NCBI GenBank assembly: GCA_900660155.1
Contig: CABFPE010000496.1
Coordinates: 171,522-235,521, forward strand
DNA from: Hofstenia miamia
Taxonomy: Eukaryota; Xenacoelomorpha; Acoela; Hofsteniidae
DNA: 64,000 nt
Direction of reading: 5' to 3'
The translations under genes were made by a program, and so were the position numbers. Within the stretch, counting starts at the first letter, position 1. Each line of letters opens with the position of its first letter. Under the pieces are notes generated by a model, which did not search any database, was not told where the DNA came from, and saw only the letters and a list, made by a program, of their open reading frames with translations. Positions 1 through 11,039 of this stretch are shown piece by piece.

Positions 1-640
1 ATATATGTATATATATATATATACAGGGTGACAACAAAGTCCTGCCACACAATTTATATTTAACAACAATCATGCTTGCTGCCAATGTAATGAGCATTAA
101 TTGACTGTAATTACTGCTGATAATTGCTACCGTTAAAGTTACTACTGTTGATTGGCTGTTGTTGCTTTGCACCAACGTGGAAGTGCTCCCTCTGCCATCC
201 ACAAATCTACAGGTATCCCTTCGAGAACAATCTATAACTTCATCAACAGGTTCCGAGAGACAGGTGCCACTTCTGACCGCCCTAGATCTGGTAGGCCAAG
301 GTCTGTGACGACCCGCAAACTGAAGGAGGTAATTCGTTACGAATCAGGCAAAAACCAGAGAGTTCAGCCAGGAAAATTGCAGAAACTATTGGAGTTAATC
401 TTGAAAGTCTGCGCAAAGTGTTGAGAGAGTATCTCCACTTGATTCCTTTTTAGCTGCAATTTGGTCATCGGTTAAATGACAAAGTGAAAGCCACAAAACT
501 GCAATGGGTCAAGTTGCTGCAACAGCGCTTCTCTGTAGACAACAATCATTGCTCAATTCTTTTCTCCAATGAGAAGATAGTCACCATGGAGCCCCAATTC
601 AACAAACAAAACAACTGCATATTGTAGAAGGCTTGACTTG
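1..640 (+). mobile_element. Mariner-like DNA transposon relic, left end
   Basis: The window opens with an (AT)n run, and at position 24 a terminal-repeat-like sequence CAGGGTGACAACAAAGTCCTG begins, resembling ends of IS630/Tc1/mariner elements, which insert at TA. A transposase relic follows from about 152. Similarity fades near 640 and no matching right end is visible, so the element is truncated on the right. The same terminal motif recurs on the minus strand near 9610-9640, also beside an (AT)n run. Confidence 0.7.
152..635 (+). pseudogene. Mariner-family transposase, 5' part, broken
   Basis: The frame starting at 152 encodes about 90 residues with a helix-turn-helix recognition region (SAIHKSTGIPSRTIYNFINR) and a basic linker (RPRSGRPR), the classic N-terminal DNA-binding layout of mariner/Tc1 transposases. 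After 424 related sequence continues in another frame: an SARKIAETIGV-like second helix-turn-helix, then a stretch reading FSNEKIVTMEPQFNKQNN, which matches the FSDEK...KQNDR region around the first catalytic Asp; here Asp is replaced by Asn. The frame change near 420, an in-frame TAG near 450, the missing catalytic Asp and the absent C-terminal half show it is dead. The alternative of a host HTH protein is unlikely given the FS(D/N)EK block. Confidence 0.75.
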
Positions 641-1211
641 TGGTAGAAGCACGTGCAACACTCAGCAAGCATTCAATTTTTAGAAATATTAAAACAACCA
701 ATGAAACTACTAATTATTATGTACTTCTATCTGTTGAGAAAACAAGAGCATGTTCATTCCATAGGTAACAAGTATTCAGAGAACAAGTAAATTCCACACT
801 TCTTCTTACAGAATCAGGGCTCTGGCTAAAGTGATGAGCCATTTCCAACACCACATTCTCAGCTCATTTTAGACTAGGGAAAATACAACAATTTCAGCAA
901 CATGCAAACCGCGCTTCCTAACCATACTCATCCTTATACCTAATACCTACTATCACTTAGACTAAAGGACCTTAACTGTCTGACCATTTAAAGCTTCAGG
1001 TTATCTTACCTTTCGCTCAAAGTGATATCCTAGGCGTCAATCATACTTATCAAATACATAATAAAAATAAATATAATAAAAGATAATAAATAGGCAATTT
1101 GTAAAAAGTCTATTATCCAAAAAATGCTAAAACAAAAGGTTAATCAAATCTACAGTTGGGGAAATTTATAATAGCAAAAGCAAAAACAACTATAAGCTAG
1201 GGTAGCAAAAC
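641..1211. other. Unannotated interval
   Basis: AT-rich sequence with no convincing open frame, RNA gene or terminal repeat. It separates the mariner relic from the Harbinger-like element. Confidence 0.6.
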
Positions 1212-1373
1212 TTAAGTAGCGTGCACACTTACAACTTTGAGCGCAACCCATCTTGATTTAATGAGGGGCACACGAAAAGTTGTAAGTGTGTACGCTATTT
1301 CAACTTTGTTGTGAACTTTTAATTCAATAATCTATTTCTGAGGAGTGCACAATTTAAATTTTGTAACAAACTA

Positions 1374-3406
1374 CTTTTCTTTAATGAAAATATAATTACA
1401 AATGAAGAAAATTATTGTAATTAATTAACAGATGATATAATTATTATTTTATAATAACAATTTTAAAATTAGTGTTATAAATTATTATAAAATATTTTTT
1501 ACTTTAGCATCCCATAATCTTCCTGTGTTTCAATAATTTCTAATATTCATTTATTCTTAAATACAGGGTTTGACGCATAGTTTGAATTACTTATTTTTTA
1601 CTTTTCGAATATAGTAAGAATCAGGGGTGCNGCCATTATGTAAAATATGGTAAATGACGGTAACGAAATATACGTAGAACACATGTGGTAATACGTAATG
1701 CCAATTAAATGTAGTGATTTCTAATATTTAATAACATAAATAACAAATTACATGCTGCAATTAAAAGACAACCATTTTTCTGTAATATAAAATTGTAATG
1801 ATATCACAAGGAAAAGCAAATCATTATGTCGTAGAAAGATTTTGAAACATTCAAAACAAATTTTAAATAAACTAAAAAACCAATTATTTTTTGTTTGTCT
1901 TCGAATACAACGTGTTTGTTATCCGCAGCCATTATAAATTTTGAAACAAATTAATCGTCAGCATTTGTTTGCAATCCACTATTACAAATTGAAATAGGAA
2001 ACAACTTCATCTTTAGTATTTATTTACAATCTGCTGAAACTGCTTACTAAACTTTCAAAAATTGTTATCTTATCAAAATGTTTTTTGGGTTCAAAATATT
2101 TGTGAAATGAATATTTATACCCATTCAATTATAATAAATGTAAGATATGTGACACTATAAATTTAACAATTTTAATTAAATCAGTTATAAATTCTGTGTA
2201 TGTAACAATAAATTTATGGATTTCCATTATGGCCATATTTTTAAGTTTACCATTCATAATGTCCATAATTTTTTTTCTACCATATCATTATGGTATCCAT
2301 AATATGGTACATAATGGGATGGTACAGTAATATAATTGGCACCCTCTGGTAAGAATGTGGATGCATGATAAAGAGGTTGAATTAATTNCTTTTCTTTAAT
2401 GAAAATATAATTACAAATGAAGAAAATTATTGTAATTAATTAACAGATGATATAATTATTATTTTATAATAACAATTTTAAAATTAGTGTTATAAATTAT
2501 TATAAAATATTTTTTACTTTAGCATCCCATAATCTTCCTGTGTTTCAATAATTTCTAATATTCATTTATTCTTAAATACAGGGTTTGACGCATAGTTTGA
2601 ATTACTTATTTTTTACTTTTCGAATATAGTAAGAATCAGGGGTGCTGTTTATGGTATGGACATATATGGAAGGGCGAAATTTTTTAGCCATCCATAATGG
2701 TCATTATATAAAATATGGTGAATGACAATTACGAAATATATGTAGAACACATGTGGTAATACGTAATGCGAATTAAATGCAGTGATTTCAAATATTTAAT
2801 AAGATAAATAACAAATTGCAAGCTGCAATTAAAAGACAACCATCTTACTGTAATATAAAATTGTCGCAGAAAGATTTTGAAACATTCAAAACAAATTTTA
2901 AAATAAACTAAAAAACAAATTATTTTTTGGTTGTTTTCGAATACAACATGTTTGTTATCCGCTACCATTATAAATTTTGAAGCAAATTAATCGTCAGTAT
3001 TTGTTTGCAATCTACTATTACCAATAGGAAACAACTTCATCTTTAGTATTTGTTTACAATCTGCTGAAACTGCTTATTAAACTTTTAAAAATTGTTATCT
3101 TATTTGGGTTCAAAATATTTGTAAAATGAATATTTATACCCATTCAATTATAATAAATGTAAGATATGTGACACTATAAATTTAACAATTTTAATTAAAT
3201 CAGTTATAAATTCTGTGTATGTAACAATAAATTTATGGATTTCCATTATGGCAATATTTTTAAGTTTACCATCCATAATGTCCATAATTTTTTTTCTACC
3301 ATATCATTATGGTATCCATAATATGGTACATAATGGGATGGTACAGTAATATAATTGGCACCCTCTGGTAAGAATGTGGATGCATGATAAAGAGGTTGAA
3401 TTAATT
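1374..3406 (+). repeat. Two ~1-kb direct copies joined at a single N
   Basis: Positions 1374-2387 and 2389-3406 are near-identical, with scattered substitutions and a few indels (about 37 bp extra in copy 1 near 1800; about 60 bp lost next to another N at 1631). The copies abut at the lone N at 2388. Both contain a run of imperfect copies of CCATAATG-like motifs (for example 3240-3345). The placement at an N suggests unmerged haplotypes rather than a true tandem duplication. Confidence 0.8.
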
Positions 3407-3897
3407 CAATTAATAGAAGGCAAACCCTGTCTATGGAACATAGAGTGTCCTGAGTATAAGCACTCAAACTTAAAACAAATTGCCAGAGAGGAGATTGCAG
3501 ACATCCTTCAAGTATCAGGTAAGATTTAATCTATATGAACTGTACCTCATTGTATATAATCATCATGTCAATTCCTTTAAATTCGTTATCATTCTATATC
3601 ATCAGCATATTCAATTTTGAAACATATCTCACTTCAAATTTCAATCAAAGTTTTTAAACATCAAAATTTCTTTAGTTTAAATTTTCAAATAGTAATAACT
3701 TGCTAATAACATACAATTAATGTGGTTTAGACAAATATTAATCAATTTTTTAAAATCGTTTATACTGCAAATGTTATAAAAAGTACAAGGTGTTTTCAAA
3801 ACTATGTCTTTTTCCTTCAGACTGCTTCATTGTATGGGTTGTAATGTAATTTACTGATAAATTTAATTAATAAAAATTGCAATACATATAATTCAAC

Positions 3898-4070
3898 TAA
3901 AAAGTTGTGCGCAAAGTTGTAAGTGTGTACGCAAAATATTTTTGTTGTGAACTTTATAATTACCCGAAAAGTTGCGCGCAAAGTTGGAAGTGTGTACGCA
4001 AAATATTTTTGCTGTGAACTTTATAATTACCCAAAAAGTTGTGCGCAAAATTGTAGGTGTGCACGCTACT
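3898..4070 (+). repeat. Subterminal 65-bp tandem repeat at the transposon right end
   Basis: About two and a half copies of a ~65-bp unit containing GTTGTGCGCAAAGTTGTAAG, then GTGTACGC and TGTGAACTTTATAATTACCC. The last partial unit forms the right terminal inverted repeat. Repeated subterminal transposase-binding sites are common in DNA transposons; that role here is inferred. Confidence 0.8.
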
Positions 4071-4327
4071 TTAAATTAACAGAATTCACACTTTCTGCGT
4101 ATTTACAAATAGTAGCAAACAATAAACTCACTTATTATCAGATAGTGAGTAATAGCAGAACAAATTAACAAATGATACTGCGATGTCTGATTTTTAAATT
4201 ATGGATTCCTCATACAAGCGACCAATCAAAATACAAAGGGATATTAAATCATTAGTTGTACAATGACTATTATCAAATATTATTAAATTGACACAAATTG
4301 TCATTTTCAAAATCTGATGCAAATATA

Positions 4328-6300
4328 CTACACGCCCACCCAGCTCAGACTGGGATCCATGATACGTATGTCAGCGTCTTCTTCTAGAAGTTTTTGAGTT
4401 TGAGTGATAGTATCAGCTGCATTGGTATCATTCAATGAAATTGTAGATAGCACCATGTTAGAACAAAGTAATGAACAAATAGCCTCTAGTTCAGTTGTAG
4501 AGCAATTCTTGAAAGCAATATTCTTGGTGTGCAGGAATCTATGAGATATCACATGAGATTGACGAAATAAGTTTATTTTTTCATTAAAAATAGATGAAAA
4601 CTTCCGATAGAGTTGTAATCCTTTAATTGCAATCATGAGAGTGAATTTAGCATCGAAATTGGAATTGTGTGCTAGCACTGTATCAATGTCGGACTTGGGA
4701 TATAGTTCCTGAAAAGTTGTTACTAAATTAAGAGTTTCTTTTATCTCTTTAAAAAACATTGAAATGTTGTTATTGACATCTTCTTCCATAATTTCGCTTA
4801 AGGTAGTTTTTCCAGAGCATAACATATCTTTTATTTCATTTTGGTAGGCTACATTATAGAATTTCAAGTTTTCTTATTTAAGATTTGTCCAGAGAATGTA
4901 CATACCACCAGAGAATAATGTGATTGTGGGAGCCGACATTTTTTAGATTGCCTGTTTTATTTGTGATAGTTGTTTATTATTGGGTTTTCCATTACGTAGC
5001 AGTTGAATGAGTGTGTGTAAGGAATTGACGTACAGTCTTTTGTTTTTTCTGTGTTGCTTAATGTTTTCTACTGCAGATTTGTATTTTTCCGTCTTAATGT
5101 AATTGTTTAGAGTAATTAGGTTGTTGTGGTAGTTATCATTGTCAAGACGTTTAACACCATTGCTAATTGTTTTCAGACATTTCCAGGCGTGCATTATTGC
5201 AGGTAGTTTCAATGCTGAAGGTGGTGTGCATAAATAGTTTTCTGTGGATATATTTTTGAATAATGTGTCTTCAGTAAATGCTGTTGTATTCAACCAAGGA
5301 AATCCATATGTGACAGGGAAGTTATGTTGTTCTTTGTCTATAGACAACCAAAATTCATTATGGAGTCCAACTTCTCATAGTTGAAGTTGTGTTGATTTGG
5401 GAATAAAGAATTTAGCTGGTGTACATTCAACATCAAGACCTAATAGTTGAAGAGGTTGTAGGAGAATATCTATTTCTTCAGTGGTAAACATTTCTATAGC
5501 AAAGTATGTTTTTAAGTTCTCAGTGTCACACTCTTTTATAGTACCATACTGGTGGGGAACGCCAATTTCTTTTTGTTGAGATGGGGTAGGTATCTTTATG
5601 ATGAGGAATTTTTCATCTACTACTGATATCAATTCTTGTAAATGGTCGGGAGTTCTTATACCAAGTTTTTCTAGGTTTGACTGTTTCAATTTCATTTTGT
5701 AATTGTGGTGATAAGGTGATTGTACTATCTCTTAAGAGAATTTTGTTCTTGTTCTAATTCTATAGGACTTAAGGGCACTTTTTCAGTGACAATGAAATTA
5801 GACAAAACCCCATTTTGTAAAAGCGATTTATTGAAATAGGCGACTTTTTGATATTTGCAAGTGACATCGTGTTTTTGAAGCCATTTGTACAGTAAATCCT
5901 TGCGATTATCAGCAAGTTTTTGTTTATAAAGTTGTCATATGGTTTTCGAGTTTTTCTGTTTTCTATTGAAAAGGGGAAGTAAATCTCCAAGAAGAGTTGG
6001 ATATCTAGTTTCACTTGTTGCGCCCCAAAAATACTTGTAAACATGATACAAAAAAGTGTCCTTGTAGTCAATACTGAGCTTAAAACATAGTATTGTTGTG
6101 GGAATTATTGCAGTGATATGATATTGACAGAGTAATCTTGTGACGTATTTTTCATATTTGTAAAATATCTTTGCATCAGCTTTTAGAGGACATGCTGCAA
6201 TTGATATACCACTTAATACCCAATTTTTTGCTTTCATAGAAATAGGGGAGATTGCTATTTCAAAATTGGTAGGTTTGGACATGTTTTGTCATAGTTTTTT
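4328..6300 (-). pseudogene. Third (env-position) ORF remnant of element 1, function unknown
   Basis: Several minus-strand segments lie between integrase and the presumed LTR. Short blocks recur in the other two fossils of this window: LGLDVECTPAKF near 5400-5440, and FTLMIAIKGLQLYRKF near 4590-4650. I do not recognise a fusion peptide, furin site or clear membrane anchor, so calling it an envelope rests on position only. Part of a fossil. Confidence 0.55.
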
Positions 6301-6332
6301 ATCGATGGGTAAAGATAGAGTTTCAAACTTCG

Positions 6333-6775
6333 TTAAAAATATTGACAATAGCCAAATGGCTGCTTCGCCATTGAAGAAAGGAGCTTTTCTTCTGAGAATA
6401 AAGTTTTACTGAAATTGCTTTTATCTCTTAAGTTGAACAATATCTGCATATTGGATATTGCTGATTCTACAGAAGAGTGGTAGCTTAATGACAGGGCTTT
6501 AATTTCAATATCTGGCCATGTTTCATCTTTTAACTTCTCATCTTTAATGTCAATGTGAACGATTTCATTAGGTTTTTCAGCAATAATTTTTTGAAGTTCT
6601 GTACATTGTTCCAGAAAATTTTTTTTATTAGTTTTAGCAAACAAATTTTACATTTATCATTGACATCATAAACCACTTTTCACAAATTAGTTACTATAAA
6701 ACGTGTATTTACAGCTTTTTCTGTTTGCAGAATGCCCAAATGACTGTTTTCGTGAATTTTTTGTATTAGATCAGG
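6333..6775 (-). pseudogene. Integrase remnant of element 1
   Basis: Weak remnant located where integrase should be. The segment NEIVHIDIKDEKL matches the NKIIHIDLEML start of the catalytic core in the better-preserved element near 54900. The remaining core is not recognisable. Confidence 0.5.
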
Positions 6776-7420
6776 TTAATAATATTCGGGAATAGCAATA
6801 ATGTGATTGTTTCTAGATTTAGCGAACAGTAAACCTTGAGATGTGAGTTGCCATTTGTACTTATTATAATAGCGAGAAGCTATAGGATCTAAAATCATGT
6901 CGAGCATTATAACTTTTTTGATAATTTGTTTTAAAAGTCTATCAGCAAATTGTTTTTCAGCGATTTCTTTTTTGGAAATTTCTTCTTTAATAGTAATGCT
7001 TAAGGTAGGTTTGCCTTGTCTATTGACGTTAATGTCAGGTAAGTTTTCATATTCATTTTTTGAAATAAAAGAGAATTTAACTTTCTCATCAGGAGTTTTT
7101 TGTAAATCCCTTTGGTATTGTGGTAGAGCTGTTAATAAATCTGCATTAGCATGTAAACTTCCTTTGCGTTGTTGAATAGTGATATTAAAGTCATTCAATT
7201 GTTCTATCGAATATGCAACAATATCGGATTTATCACCAGAGAATTTTCTCACCAATGAGGAAAAATCGGAATTTTTTACTGCTTCAATTAGTGCTAGCAT
7301 TTCTAACTTAGTGCTTCCATAATTTAATTCGGAACTTTTTAATTTTCGGATGAAAAATTGAATAAATAATTCTTTACCATCGATATTTTGACTAAAGACA
7401 AGCTCCAATAGCTATACTAC
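6776..7420 (-). pseudogene. RNase H and linker remnant of element 1
   Basis: Includes the FFIRKLKSSELNYGSTKLEMLALIEAV region, of which the last part matches the conserved YSTTEKELLA-like RNase H block, and LNDFNITIQQRKGSLHANADLL, equivalent to the ...G..N..AD.LSR end of gypsy RNase H. Part of a fossil. Confidence 0.8.
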
Positions 7421-7748
7421 TAGAATCTCAATCAGCAATGAATTCATGGTAGAAATCAGGAAAATTTAATGATGGTAGTTTTTTGAATTAATTCTTAAGT
7501 AAATCAAATTCTGCCTGATGTTTCCATTGCCATTGAAACTCATTTTTAGATTTCAATAAATTTGACATATTAATGATCTTTTTAGCTATAAAATTTTGAT
7601 AGTAATTGAAAAATCCGAGTATACGTTGAACATCTTTGCGATTTTTTGAACATCGTTTCAACCTTTAAAGTAATCGTTTTGTGTTCAATTTTTCTGCCAA
7701 GAAATACTGTGGAGTGTCTAGCTAAATTGCATTTGTTGCCATTAATTT

Positions 7749-8400
7749 CTAAACCACTTTTATCAGAATTTTGAGAACTTGTTCTAGTTTTTCTAAATGT
7801 TCTTGAAATGACATTGAAGATATTAAAATATCATCTATGTAAGCAGCAATACTATCGTCTAATTTATTGTTTCCGTTCATGAGGACTTTGATTACGTAAC
7901 ATTGCAACGTGACAGGTGCATTTGATAAACCAAACGCCTTGTACAACCATTCAAATAAACCGTAAGACGTAATGAAAGCTGTTTTTTTGATATTGTCAGG
8001 GTGCATAGGAAATTGCCAATAGGCTTTGCATAAATCAAGACTTGAAAATATTTTGAATTTACTGGCATTGTAAAGAATGTCATCTATACGTGGCAAAGGA
8101 TAAGCATGCTTGATGGTAATGTCATTGAGTTTTCGGAAATCAATACATAATCGTGTTTTGTTTCCTTGTGTTACGAAAACTGTAGGTGACGCATAGGCAA
8201 CTATACCTTTTACGTATAATGCCGTTATTTAATAATTCTGTAATTGTCTTTAAATATTCTTCCTTGTGGTGTTCTGGAACACGACGGACTTGCTGGCGAA
8301 TTGGTTTGTTAGAAGTCGTTTTGATGTGATGGAATTCACCAACTGCTTGGCCAACACTAATGCTACTGAAGTTAAAGGCTTCATGGTATTTTGTAAGCAA
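7749..8400 (-). pseudogene. Reverse transcriptase remnant of element 1
   Basis: The minus strand shows the gypsy reverse-transcriptase blocks PRIDDIL, FSSLDLCKAYWQFPM, TAFITSYGLFEW, FGLSNAP and the catalytic box AAYIDDILI followed by EHLEKLEQVL. The YIDD form is typical of Ty3/gypsy relatives. Upstream, around 8280-8340, the IRQQVRRVPEHHKEE linker region is visible. Part of a fossil. Confidence 0.9.
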
Positions 8401-8645
8401 CCTATTTAAGTCTTTGATTTGGTTAGAAGTTAAATGTGGATGTTAATCAGAATCAACTTTTGGTATTGTAATATCTTCTTGTGATTTTGTAGTTGCATTG
8501 TTTATTAATAAACAGTTGCGGTTTTTCTTGATGTGTGCATAAACTGGAAAAGCAAATATTTTCAACTGTTGAGGTTGTAAATTAATAACTCTGTCAGTTT
8601 TGTTTAATAGAGCTGTAATGAGACATCCTTTATTTATGTATGAAA

Positions 8646-9264
8646 TCATAGATATATATATATATAGATATATATATATATAGTAGTTAATTTTTTCTCA
8701 TTGTATCCAGTATAATGAGAAATCATATAATCACCGTTTATAGAACTATCCGTTTTTGCTTTTGTCATTTTCCAATGATAAGGTTCGATTTTTAGAACTT
8801 CTTCTAATTGAAATTGAATAGAATCGGGATCTTTAACAAATAAATTTTTTCCAATTGAGTAATTATTGTTAATTTTGATGGTATTGTCTTCAAAATTTAT
8901 AATGCAATCGTTATCTTCTAAGAAGTCACGTCCCAGTATAAATTGGTATGGCAATTGGAAGTTCATAGTAACAACTACAATGAAATTTTGTTTGAAGATT
9001 TTACATTTAATCGAAATTTTCACGTTTTTAATGTATCCTTTAGTATTCAAGTAATCACCACTGGCAGAAATTTTCTTTTGTTAAATCTTTACAAGTTATA
9101 CTGATAGAATTTGTGCAGGTATCAGCTATGACAGACTGTGCAGCTCCTATATCAATTATTGCTTCAATAATTATACCGTTCACAGTGACTGGAATAGACT
9201 TCTTATCTGTCAAATTAGTTGAGATAAGTATCTCTTCTGCTCGGTCTGGAGTCGGTGCTCTCAC
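8646..9264 (-). pseudogene. Retropepsin-like protease remnant of element 1
   Basis: The minus strand carries a DIGAAQSVI motif near 9130-9165, a variant of the D(T/S)GA catalytic motif, and downstream an FILGRDFLEDNDCIINF block, the ILG element of the retropepsin fold. A long TA microsatellite occupies 8648-8684. Part of a fossil. Confidence 0.7.
8648..8684. repeat. (TA)n microsatellite
   Basis: Alternating AT with rare G interruptions, inside the protease part of LTR fossil 1. Confidence 0.9.
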
Positions 9265-9289
9265 TTGTTTAAAGAATCAGTATCAGTAG

Positions 9290-9465
9290 TAATAATTTCC
9301 TTATCGTCATCTGTATCAGTATAGAAGCCTTCATTATCTTCGAAAATGTTAATCTTTAGTGTACATTGAGAATGTAAGTGTCCTTTACATCCACAGAGGA
9401 AACAACTTATTTTGTCACTATTAACTTCAAGAGATTTGGAATTGGTAGATTGTTTTCGATTTGAA
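9290..9465 (-). pseudogene. Gag nucleocapsid remnant of element 1
   Basis: Minus strand near 9370-9410 contains a CFLCGCKGHLHSQC motif, which fits the CX2CX4HX4C retroviral-type zinc knuckle, followed by an acidic stretch. It lies just upstream of the protease region, as expected. The rest of gag is not recognisable beyond 9470. Confidence 0.7.
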
Positions 9466-9479
9466 TCAGATATCGGTTA

Positions 9480-9633
9480 AGATATGGGCTAAGAGAGGCT
9501 ATTTTGATAACTGCACATTATTTCGTGAATGTTATATGTGCGTGAAAATATTCTGGAAATCATATCAATATTCTGTGTTTTCTTTGAGTGGGGTTTCAGG
9601 AAACATTTGTGCCAGGAGTTTGTTGTCACTCTT

Positions 9634-9667
<34 letters not shown>
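9480..9667 (-). mobile_element. Mariner-type end beside an (AT)n run
   Basis: Reading the minus strand from about 9640, GAGTGACAACAAACTCCTGG closely matches the terminal repeat at 24-44. Both lie against an (AT)n tract, as expected for elements targeting TA. No coding sequence is seen; it may be a solo end or a MITE whose other end is lost near 9480. (AT)n fills about 9636-9667. Confidence 0.55.
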
Positions 9668-9668
9668 N

Positions 9669-10094
9669 AAATTCAAATCTCTACAAACATCTCTCCTTTT
9701 GCTTAATGACTATATTAAATTAAATGAGCGATCGCAAAAATTTTTGTGTTTAGATAAAAATTCTAATGGCTTTCATCACATATCAATTAAATTGTGGAAT
9801 AATTTAGATTATGAAACGCGAATAGAAAAAAACTATAAAAATTTTAGAAAAAAATTAAAGCAGTCTCTTCTAATAAAACAATATACATTAGGGGACGGTA
9901 ATACACTTCATGCATTCGAAACATACATCCAACATTGAGCACCTACACAAACATTCACACAAACATTGATTATATTATTATATATTGTACATATTAATTT
10001 GTAGTAATTTATTTGCTTATATTTTATTTTTCTTTTGTCATGTGTTAGTTTGTAGAATTTTGTATACATTAAGCAATAAATTTGCTTTGACTCT
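9669..10094 (+). mobile_element. LINE 3' end, duplicate of 11439-11864
   Basis: This stretch appears identical over 426 bp to 11439-11864. It encodes the last ~80 residues of a non-LTR retrotransposon ORF2 (KLNERSQKFLCLDKNSN, LWNNLDYE, NTLHAFETYIQH) and its 3' untranslated tail, ending in AATAAATTTGCTTTGACTCT. It is bounded by single Ns at 9668 and 10151, so it is probably a duplicated placement of the same locus. Confidence 0.8.
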
Positions 10095-10151
10095 CTTATT
10101 ATTAAAAACAAAAAAATTATCAAATAATCTAAACCTCGGCAAAAATTCTTN

Positions 10152-10185
<34 letters not shown>

Positions 10186-10190
10186 ATTTG
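10152..10190. repeat. (TA)n microsatellite at an N junction
   Basis: Follows the lone N at 10151. Simple repeats at such junctions are where assemblers often stop. Confidence 0.85.
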
Positions 10191-10249
10191 AAGAGTTCTT
10201 ATTAAATAATACACTAAAATCTTTTCCTACATACTATATTGATATTATA

Positions 10250-11003
10250 TTCGATGTTTTGGTGAAGAAACTGCACTCAAATAATAAGTGCATTTTGCAT
10301 GTCACATGTACAACATTGCTCATTCCTCTTATTGCATCTACCTGTCAAGAGCCGTCAACTACTTACAAAACTCAATAATAGGTAAATCTTGATCGCAAAT
10401 ATGATTATCGCAATATTTTAACATCTTTCTATCAAATTCTATCGCATTCATTAATGATCAGATTCAAACTCCTTTTGTTTTTCCTAAATGATCTCATCAA
10501 GTTGAAAGACATATTTGCCAATCTACAACCAAACTTTGGAATTCTCTAGAATTTTCAGTAAGGGTGGGAAAAAATTATATACGATTTCATTACACGAAAC
10601 ATTTCTGTCGCGCGATGGCGTACGAAATTTGACTTTGCATTCTATCTTAATACATGGCATAAAAAATATTTTTAGCTCTAATTGGCCTGCATTTTTATTC
10701 CGTCACGAAATCTTTCTGCATTTTGAAGCAGTTTGCAGTGTACTGCTGCCTTTCTTCAAAGGAAATGTTTGTTAAATTTTGGGGCAATTTGCATTTTATT
10801 CGCCCATATATTTCTTAAGAATGCTACTGTTACACAAACAAAACACCCTAGGAGATCGAAATAAATTGCACTCGTTTCAAGACTTTATATGTGACAACCT
10901 CATCCGCATTATATATATTATATAATTTTAATTAGCTTGCAGTGCTAAGTTTTTGAACCATTGTGAAATTCAATAAATTGCTTTTTGACTGTTATTATTT
11001 TCA
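10250..11003 (+). mobile_element. LINE 3' relic interrupted by a MITE
   Basis: Degenerate copy of the same LINE family as 11040-11864. Recognisable pieces are TSFYQILSH near 10415-10440 and FFLNDLIKLKDIFANLQ near 10475-10525, then after the MITE insert (10584-10812) LLHKQNTLGDRNKLHSFQDF near 10825-10890. It ends in the family's tail AATAAATTGCTTTTTGACTG near 10970. Multiple stops and frame changes: a dead copy. Confidence 0.7.
10584..10812. mobile_element. MITE copy with CGCGCGATGGCG terminal repeat, one end
   Basis: Begins TTTCATTACACGAAACATTT and TCTGTCGCGCGATGGCGTAC, the same terminal repeat as the ~300-bp element at 18609-18908. The interior also matches that element in inverted orientation, including GGGGCAATTTGCATTTT. 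The right terminal repeat is missing. It sits inside the LINE relic. Confidence 0.75.
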
Positions 11004-11039
11004 TTCAATATATAATTTTTTCACCGAAGACACAAAGAA

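Larger units (their letters stand above)
1215..4070. mobile_element. Non-autonomous Harbinger-like transposon (TIRs, TTA target duplication)
   Basis: The left end reads AGTAGCGTGCACACTTACAA and the right end is its inverted counterpart with a few mismatches, giving inverted repeats of about 33 bp. The flanks at 1212-1214 and 4071-4073 are both TTA, the 3-bp TWA-type target duplication typical of PIF/Harbinger elements. The interior has no transposase frame, so it is non-autonomous. Just inside the left end, 1276-1297 repeats the terminal motif in inverted orientation. Inside the right end the motif sits in a 65-bp tandem repeat. The core consists of two ~1-kb direct copies divided by a single N. 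Assignment rests on TSD and TIR only. Confidence 0.65.
4075..9470 (-). mobile_element. Ty3/gypsy-type LTR element fossil with a third ORF (element 1)
   Basis: On the minus strand the order is CCHC zinc knuckle, aspartic protease, reverse transcriptase, RNase H, remnant of integrase, then a further ORF before the presumed 3' LTR: the Ty3/gypsy order with an extra env-position gene. It is broken, with on the order of ten or more breaks. The presumed LTR start, TGTAGTATATTTGC at about 4335 reading leftwards, follows a G-rich tract like the tracts preceding the LTRs of the other two fossils. The LTR itself is cut off by the Harbinger-like element and the gag end runs out near 9470. The age is old. 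Confidence 0.85.

Noticed and set aside
1374-3406. True tandem duplication of 1 kb
   Set aside because: The join is a single N and the copies differ like two haplotypes; artefact is more likely.
9461-10191. Open frames with YIYIYI tracts across (AT)n repeats
   Set aside because: Translations of microsatellites and N junctions; the only real content is the LINE C-terminus at 9669 onward.
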